From contig NZ_FONX01000001.1 of the NCBI RefSeq assembly GCF_900113035.1, positions 1-64,000 of the forward strand: a stretch of DNA of 64,000 nucleotides, in the 5' to 3' direction. The position numbers were made by a program, and so were the translations under genes. This document shows positions 59,833 through 64,000 of this stretch, in pieces (position 1 is the first letter of the stretch; each line of letters starts with the position of its first letter). Source of the stretch: Paracidovorax wautersii. GTDB lineage: Bacteria; Pseudomonadota; Gammaproteobacteria; Burkholderiales; Burkholderiaceae_C. The notes under the pieces were generated by a model. That model ran no database searches. It worked only from the letters and a program-made list of their open reading frames with translations, and was not told the origin of the DNA.

Positions 59833-60065
59833 ACAGGAACCCGATGCACCGGCATTCAACCCCGGGCGCAATCGCTGCGGAATTGAAGGGCCCCAGAAGT
59901 CGGACGGCCATGGTTTCGCCGATCAGGCAGTGTTTCTCAGCCGATTCGCCACCAAGCTGGCCGCATCGCTCTTCAAAACGATGAAGCGCGCGCCCATCGC
60001 ATCCATGCGCAAGCCAAATGCGCACATGACCATCCAGAACCTCGAACTCGCCTTCGAGCACCCAT
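59833..60065. other. Non-coding or decayed segment after the recombinase
   Basis: No supported gene is seen here. A 94-codon minus-strand frame crosses the segment but lacks a ribosome site and recognisable motifs. Because an IS5 transposase end follows at 60066, this may be degraded insertion-sequence DNA. Confidence 0.4.
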
Positions 60066-60215
60066 GAACACCCGTGCCGCGCGCGCAAGCGCCAGTTCGG
60101 TCGCGCCAAGCTGTGCTACCGAGGGCTGGCCAAGAACACCGCGCAGTTGCGCCCGCTGTTTGCGTTAGCCAATCTCTGGCTGGTGCGGTGCAAATTGCTG
60201 GGGGCCATGGCATGA
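60066..60215 (+). pseudogene. C-terminal remnant of an IS5-family transposase
   Basis: Translation of 49 codons gives EHPCRARKRQFGRAKLCYRG and then LAKNTAQLRPLFALANLWLV before a TGA at 60213. This is the typical end of IS5-family transposases (HPFR.IKRQFG..K.RYRGL.KNTAQL..LFAL.NLW). The upstream catalytic DDE part is missing, so the element is dead. It lies between the recombinase and copy 3 of the 270-bp repeat. The bases 60216-60436 show nothing else identifiable. Confidence 0.85.
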
Positions 60216-60436
60216 GTGCGCCCGCAGAGCACCAGACAGGCCAGATCGACGGCCGATCTGAACCCACATGCACATGAGCCAAGAAGAAGCGAGTTCAGCT
60301 GCCTCGCCCCTCCACGGGTTCCGCGCATCAGCACACTCATGCGCGCTCTGCAGACCTTTCGCAAAACGAGCATCATCCTCGCCGTGCCCTGAAATACCAA
60401 TCGCCGCATGAATTCCAGCAACGTAGAGATTCTCTA

Positions 60437-60706
60437 AGAACGTGTTCACGATCTCGCAGGGGATCGCGTTGGAGCGCAATCGGGATGAGTGGATGCTTCG
60501 GATGCGCCGCATGGGCTCATGCCCATGCAAGCAGCCGGGGCGTCCGATCGCCCGATTTCGCTCCAACCCGAAGGGCAGCGACGTCGGCGGGCGGTCTGCG
60601 GCGTTGCGGCGCTTGTGGATAGCCGTGCTATCCACTGCGCACCACGCCTTGCATCCCATCCCGCCCACACCGCTGCGCGACCCCTGGGAGATCGGGAACA
60701 CGTTCT
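60437..60706 (+). repeat. 270-bp inverted-repeat element, copy 3
   Basis: It has the same length and orientation as copy 2. The left end is AGAACGTGTTCACGATCTC (one base different from copies 1 and 2). The right end GAGATCGGGAACACGTTCT has one mismatch to a perfect inverted repeat. The internal GTGGATAGC...GCTATCCAC hairpin is conserved. It lies about 100 bases before the winged-helix regulator, so it may influence that gene's promoter. Confidence 0.85.
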
Positions 60707-60808
60707 AAATCAAGAGTGATCTGGTGTCCGCAGATGCGGGGTGCAGTCCAGTCCTAGAAACCGGCAGCAACCCACGCAGAGCTTCTTCCTTGAAACGAGT
60801 CTTTTTCG

Positions 60809-63040
60809 ATGGCGAAATTAGCGTTTGAGGGCTTTCTTGTCGATACAGATCGCCGGGTGCTTTTGCGCAACGGTGTACAGGTCGATTTGCAGCCTCTCGT
60901 GTTTGATCTGGTGAGCTTCCTGGCGAAGCGTCCGCGTCGCGTTGTATCCAAGGCGGAACTCCTGCCTGCGATCTGGCGTACCAGCTTTGTGACCGAGACT
61001 GTCGTCGCGCGTGCCGTGATGAAGGCGCGCCGAGCGCTGCTCGATGACGCCAGAGCGCCCCGGCTGCTCCGGACCGTGCCCCGACTCGGATATCTTTTTG
61101 ACGCAGAGGTCAGCGAGCGCGGTTCCACGAAGGAGGACGATCCTGACACGACAGCGTGCGCAGTGGTCAGCGGGCCGCGATTGGCTCTGCTGCCGGTTCA
61201 GGATCGCACGGGCAATCCCGCCCTGTCCTGGGTGAGCGCAGGGCTGGCAGGCCTCATCCAGCAGTGGATAGAAGACATGGGCGGTTTCAGGCCAGTGCTT
61301 GCCACCGAAGCCCAGATCGCCAGTTGCATTGAGCTCCATGACAGCGGCACGCATGCCCCGCTTGGTCCCCGCCTCGGGGTCGTGGATGTCGTGCGGTCCG
61401 AGCTCTCCTGGCATGGACAGGTGTTCGTGCTGCGCGCTTGGCGTGGGATGAAGGCGCCCGGGATCCTGACTTTCGAGGAGCACGGTGGAGACGTCATCCG
61501 ACTGGCGCGGCGCATGGCCCAAACCTTGACTGGCGAGCGCGTCCTAGACGAGCCGGCGCATGTGGACAGTTTCTGGCTGGAACAGTTGGCCATAGTCGTC
61601 TCGCTCAGGCAGGCGGGCTCCCCCGGCCGCGCGCTGTCCCTGTTGGAGAGTTGCCGATTGCACCTCCCCGAGACACTTTCGGTGCGCCTGCTGCATGTGC
61701 GCTTGTTGATTCAGTCAGGGGGGCATCTTGAAGCCATCGAGCGTGCGGACCTCGCCTTGGCAGATCCTGCCCTGCCTGAGCGGTCGCTGACGCGCGTCGA
61801 ACTCCTGTCACTGCGCGCGCAGGGCGCCTTTGAAGCGGACCGGGTCGCCGAAGCACGGGCCTTCTTTGATGATGCATTGCGCCTGTCGGCGCAGGTGCCA
61901 GGGGCGCAGACGCTTCGCCCCGATATCTTGGGCAAGGCCGCGCGAGCGGCAGGCCGGCAACTGGACATCACCACGGCCTTGAGCCTTGGAGAACAGGGGG
62001 TTGAAGAAGCAGAGCAGCTCGGACAACTCGAGATCAAGGCACGAGCTTGGCTGATCCATGCAGCACTGCTGCGCGGCATGGATTTTCCGTACCGCGCCAG
62101 CGAGGCCTCCAAGCGTGCCTTCGATCTGGCCCAGCGCACGGATGTGCTGGAGTACAAGGCACGTGCATTCCGGTCGCAGGCAGCCGAGCATCATTACCAG
62201 CGCGAGTACGAGCGGGCCATCAAGGCAGTGCGCAAGAGTGTGTCCCTGTGGGTTCGAATCGGGGATCGTTCGAGCCTGCACTGGACCCAGCTGATGGAAG
62301 TGTCGCTGCTGATTGAAGCTGGGCTGTATCACGAGGCAACCGCCACAGCCAACAATGTGGCTGCTCAACGAGACCTGCAGAGGGCACAAAAAGGCTTGCT
62401 GCATTTCCTGCGGGCGCAGATGGAGTGGTGTGCGGGAGAGAGCGCCGCAGCGCTGGAGAGACTGCGGGCTTTCACGCTGGCAGCGGCTGGTTCAAACAGC
62501 CTGTATATCCAGATGGCCAAGGCCGAAATGGTTTTCCTGGCCATTGAGCTGCGACATCTCCATGAGGCCGCTCAGCTTGTCAGCGCTCTGATCATCCCCC
62601 CTACGGCAGGTTGCATGGAGCGGCGGCAGGCCGCCGTGGCTCTGGCACATGGAGATCGATTCCGTGCGATCGAATGCTTGCGACAAGTCTGGGAGAGCGG
62701 ACAGTCCCTGGGCATTGAAGGGCTGCTGATCGCGGTGGATCTAGGGTGGCTCTTGCTGGAGACCGCGCTTCCCGGATTCGAAGATCCTGTGCTGGAAATG
62801 CTGTTTGCGCATGTGCTGGACTACTCGGAGGAGGCGCCGGAGGTGCGCCTGTTCCGGGCGGGCTATTTGCTGCGCCAGCGAGGGGGTGAGCATCAGCGTG
62901 CCGAGTGGAACGCAGAGGTGAAAAGATCACGCTCACTCGCCCGCCGCTGCCCCGTGATGGTCACCGAATCGTATCGCGAAGCGCTGGCCGCACGCGTGCC
63001 GGCTCCGCTCTCTCAGCTGTTCAGCAGGGTCTGTCGCTGA
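60809..63040 (+). CDS. Winged-helix (OmpR/PhoB-type) regulator with TPR-like C-terminus
   Basis: The 743-residue protein starts with an OmpR/PhoB-type DNA-binding domain (about 5-98): FLVDTDRRVLLRNGVQVDLQ, VVSKAELLPAIWRTSFVTET, and RTVPRLGYLF at the wing. There is no receiver domain. The centre (about 115-250) resembles the nucleotide-fold-like middle of CadC/HilA-type regulators (PRLALLPVQDRTGNPALSWV), and the remainder is all-helical with TPR-like pairs (SLLESCRLHLPETLSVRLLHVRLLIQSGG, EASKRAFDLAQRTDVLEYKARAF). No membrane segment is visible, so it should be soluble, like HilA rather than CadC. GC is lower than in the core genes. It is the nearest regulator gene to the adhesin operon; direct repeats suited to such a domain lie just after its stop. 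Confidence 0.88.
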   Translation: MAKLAFEGFLVDTDRRVLLRNGVQVDLQPLVFDLVSFLAKRPRRVVSKAELLPAIWRTSFVTETVVARAVMKARRALLDDARAPRLLRTVPRLGYLFDAEVSERGSTKEDDPDTTACAVVSGPRLALLPVQDRTGNPALSWVSAGLAGLIQQWIEDMGGFRPVLATEAQIASCIELHDSGTHAPLGPRLGVVDVVRSELSWHGQVFVLRAWRGMKAPGILTFEEHGGDVIRLARRMAQTLTGERVLDEPAHVDSFWLEQLAIVVSLRQAGSPGRALSLLESCRLHLPETLSVRLLHVRLLIQSGGHLEAIERADLALADPALPERSLTRVELLSLRAQGAFEADRVAEARAFFDDALRLSAQVPGAQTLRPDILGKAARAAGRQLDITTALSLGEQGVEEAEQLGQLEIKARAWLIHAALLRGMDFPYRASEASKRAFDLAQRTDVLEYKARAFRSQAAEHHYQREYERAIKAVRKSVSLWVRIGDRSSLHWTQLMEVSLLIEAGLYHEATATANNVAAQRDLQRAQKGLLHFLRAQMEWCAGESAAALERLRAFTLAAAGSNSLYIQMAKAEMVFLAIELRHLHEAAQLVSALIIPPTAGCMERRQAAVALAHGDRFRAIECLRQVWESGQSLGIEGLLIAVDLGWLLLETALPGFEDPVLEMLFAHVLDYSEEAPEVRLFRAGYLLRQRGGEHQRAEWNAEVKRSRSLARRCPVMVTESYREALAARVPAPLSQLFSRVCR

Positions 63041-63056
63041 AGCCCCCCTGACCGCC

Positions 63057-63077
63057 TTGGTCATGCATTGGTCATGC
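63057..63077 (+). promoter_or_regulatory. Candidate operator: two direct repeats at 11-bp spacing
   Basis: TTGGTCATGC occurs at 63057-63066 and again at 63068-63077, one helical turn apart. Tandem repeats with an 11-bp period are the standard binding arrangement of OmpR/PhoB-type domains. The site begins 17 bases after the stop of the winged-helix regulator, so it would control something downstream, outside or near the end of the window. Confidence 0.5.
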
Positions 63078-64000
63078 TCAGTTTGTCGGGATCTTTTCAG
63101 AATGTACCCATTCGCTGGATGTGTTGAGTGAAAAGCATGGCGGGCCCTGAGAAGGCTGCGCCAGCCCCCTTCCCGAAACGGTCTGGTCTTCAGAGAACAC
63201 GCGAAGCAATGTCCGCTCAGACCGACGAATAGGCGAAGACATTCACCTCACCGCGATGCCTTCTCGAAATCCCAGCGTCCGCCCAGGGCCCACAAGGTGG
63301 AGTCCAGGCGATGCAAGCACGACAACTGACTGAAACCATGATGATGGAAATCACGCCATGATGCATCGACACTGCTGCAGGAATGGTATGGGAGCGGCAC
63401 CTGCCGCCCACTGGCGCCGCTGCACGCTTATTCAGCATGGCCCGCGGACACCATCGGCCTCGATGGTGGGTCGATGGACGCAGTTCACACGGGCCGCCGC
63501 AGAGAGCGTGGGCGAGGTGCTGAAGCAGAGCGGGGAGCGACGACGAGGTCCGTTCGAGAACCTCCGCGAACTGGTTCGAGGTGAACAAGGACTGGGGGGC
63601 TCCCCTGGCTTCGCTGATCGGTGCGGGCGGCGAGGTCGTGTCCAACGACCGCACCTCCATCAAACTCGAGCCCGCAATCCGGGAGCTGCGCACTTCGCTG
63701 CGACACAGCACCGCACAGGAGGCGTCGAAAGAGGCCCCCGGCGAGCCGTGCCGATGGCTTGGCCGACGGGAACGACTATCAGGGATGCCGTTTTTCGCTG
63801 TCCTGCCCCAACCGGCCCACAGAGCAGTTTTCGCGTCGTTGCCGCGGCTGGCTGGCCTCGCGTCCCCGCCATGCCTCCACCGCTGCGACCGACCGGAAAC
63901 GCGTTCCAGCGTTGTGTCAGCCCCTTTCACCCAGCAACAGAAATGGCTTCAAAACAGGCACCATGCCTGCGCGTGCGCTCATGGAGAGGAAATACCAAAA
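63078..64000. other. No supported gene; possible decayed coding sequence
   Basis: I find no gene I can defend here. A short plus-strand stretch near 63560-63710 translates to protein-like sequence (NWFEVNKDWGAPLASLIGAG, then SNDRTSIKLEPAIRELRTSL) without a start codon. An adjoining upstream frame (FTRAAAESVGEVLKQSGERR) could be joined by a frameshift, so a broken gene is possible. The long minus-strand frame 63217-63930 has an improbable composition and no ribosome site. Confidence 0.4.

Noticed and set aside
59825-60109. 94-codon minus-strand frame after the recombinase
   Set aside because: It runs opposite the IS5 remnant at one end and lacks a ribosome site and motifs, so I could not support it as a gene.
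63217-63930. 237-codon minus-strand open frame near the window end
   Set aside because: Its composition is dominated by Arg, Ser, Pro and Ala, with no ribosome site and no recognisable motif.

Overview
The window looks like a chromosomal segment of a high-GC betaproteobacterium of the family Comamonadaceae, most likely close to Acidovorax/Paracidovorax. The evidence is the strong GC bias, the protein sequences of the housekeeping genes, several copies of a short CTATCA...GATAG-type palindromic repeat that I associate with this family, and a Bug-type tripartite tricarboxylate binding protein. Species cannot be named from sequence alone.

Positions 1-37,700 are mostly core genome. In order they hold clpA-clpS (protein quality control), dnaE, bamD, a DinG/YoaA helicase, a PP2C phosphatase, and zapE translationally coupled to a charged secreted protein. 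Next is the 2-oxoglutarate dehydrogenase operon sucA-sucB-(small low-GC unknown gene)-lpdA, then an AI-2E family permease and a PAS-GGDEF diguanylate cyclase. A LysR/AtuA/Bug catabolic locus with a visible LysR-type palindrome follows, then a Tat-exported PhoX phosphatase, a haloacetate-dehalogenase-like hydrolase, a FlxA-like protein, the yejABEF peptide importer and fabI.

From about 37,800 the window becomes more accessory. A 270-bp element with 19-bp terminal inverted repeats occurs three times (77-346, 37828-38097, 60437-60706), and at least three isolated ends of the same element are present. A YitT-family membrane protein leads into a copper-handling operon: a His-rich secreted protein, a small His-rich periplasmic protein, a TolC-type lipoprotein, a Met-rich multicopper oxidase and a DUF411-CusF-like fusion. 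It is followed by an aqpZ broken by a one-base frameshift.

The most striking locus lies at 44,600-59,000 on the minus strand. An EAL-domain protein overlaps a 167-residue unknown protein by ATGA, and that gene overlaps by ATGA the start of a 3,590-residue YadA/Hia-type trimeric autotransporter adhesin. Downstream are a lipoprotein with BamE/SmpA-like and OmpA-like domains (the architecture of TpgA, the peptidoglycan-binding partner of such adhesins) and an IalB-family secreted protein. The adhesin contains two stalk arrays with a 501-bp (167-residue) period and three head regions. A serine recombinase, an IS5 remnant and a 743-residue winged-helix/TPR-like regulator lie just upstream. Beyond the regulator are two 10-bp direct repeats spaced 11 bp apart, the geometry used by OmpR/PhoB-type DNA-binding domains. 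The working model, which is inference, is a surface-adhesion module whose translation is coupled to a cyclic-di-GMP-type protein. The last kilobase holds no gene I can support.
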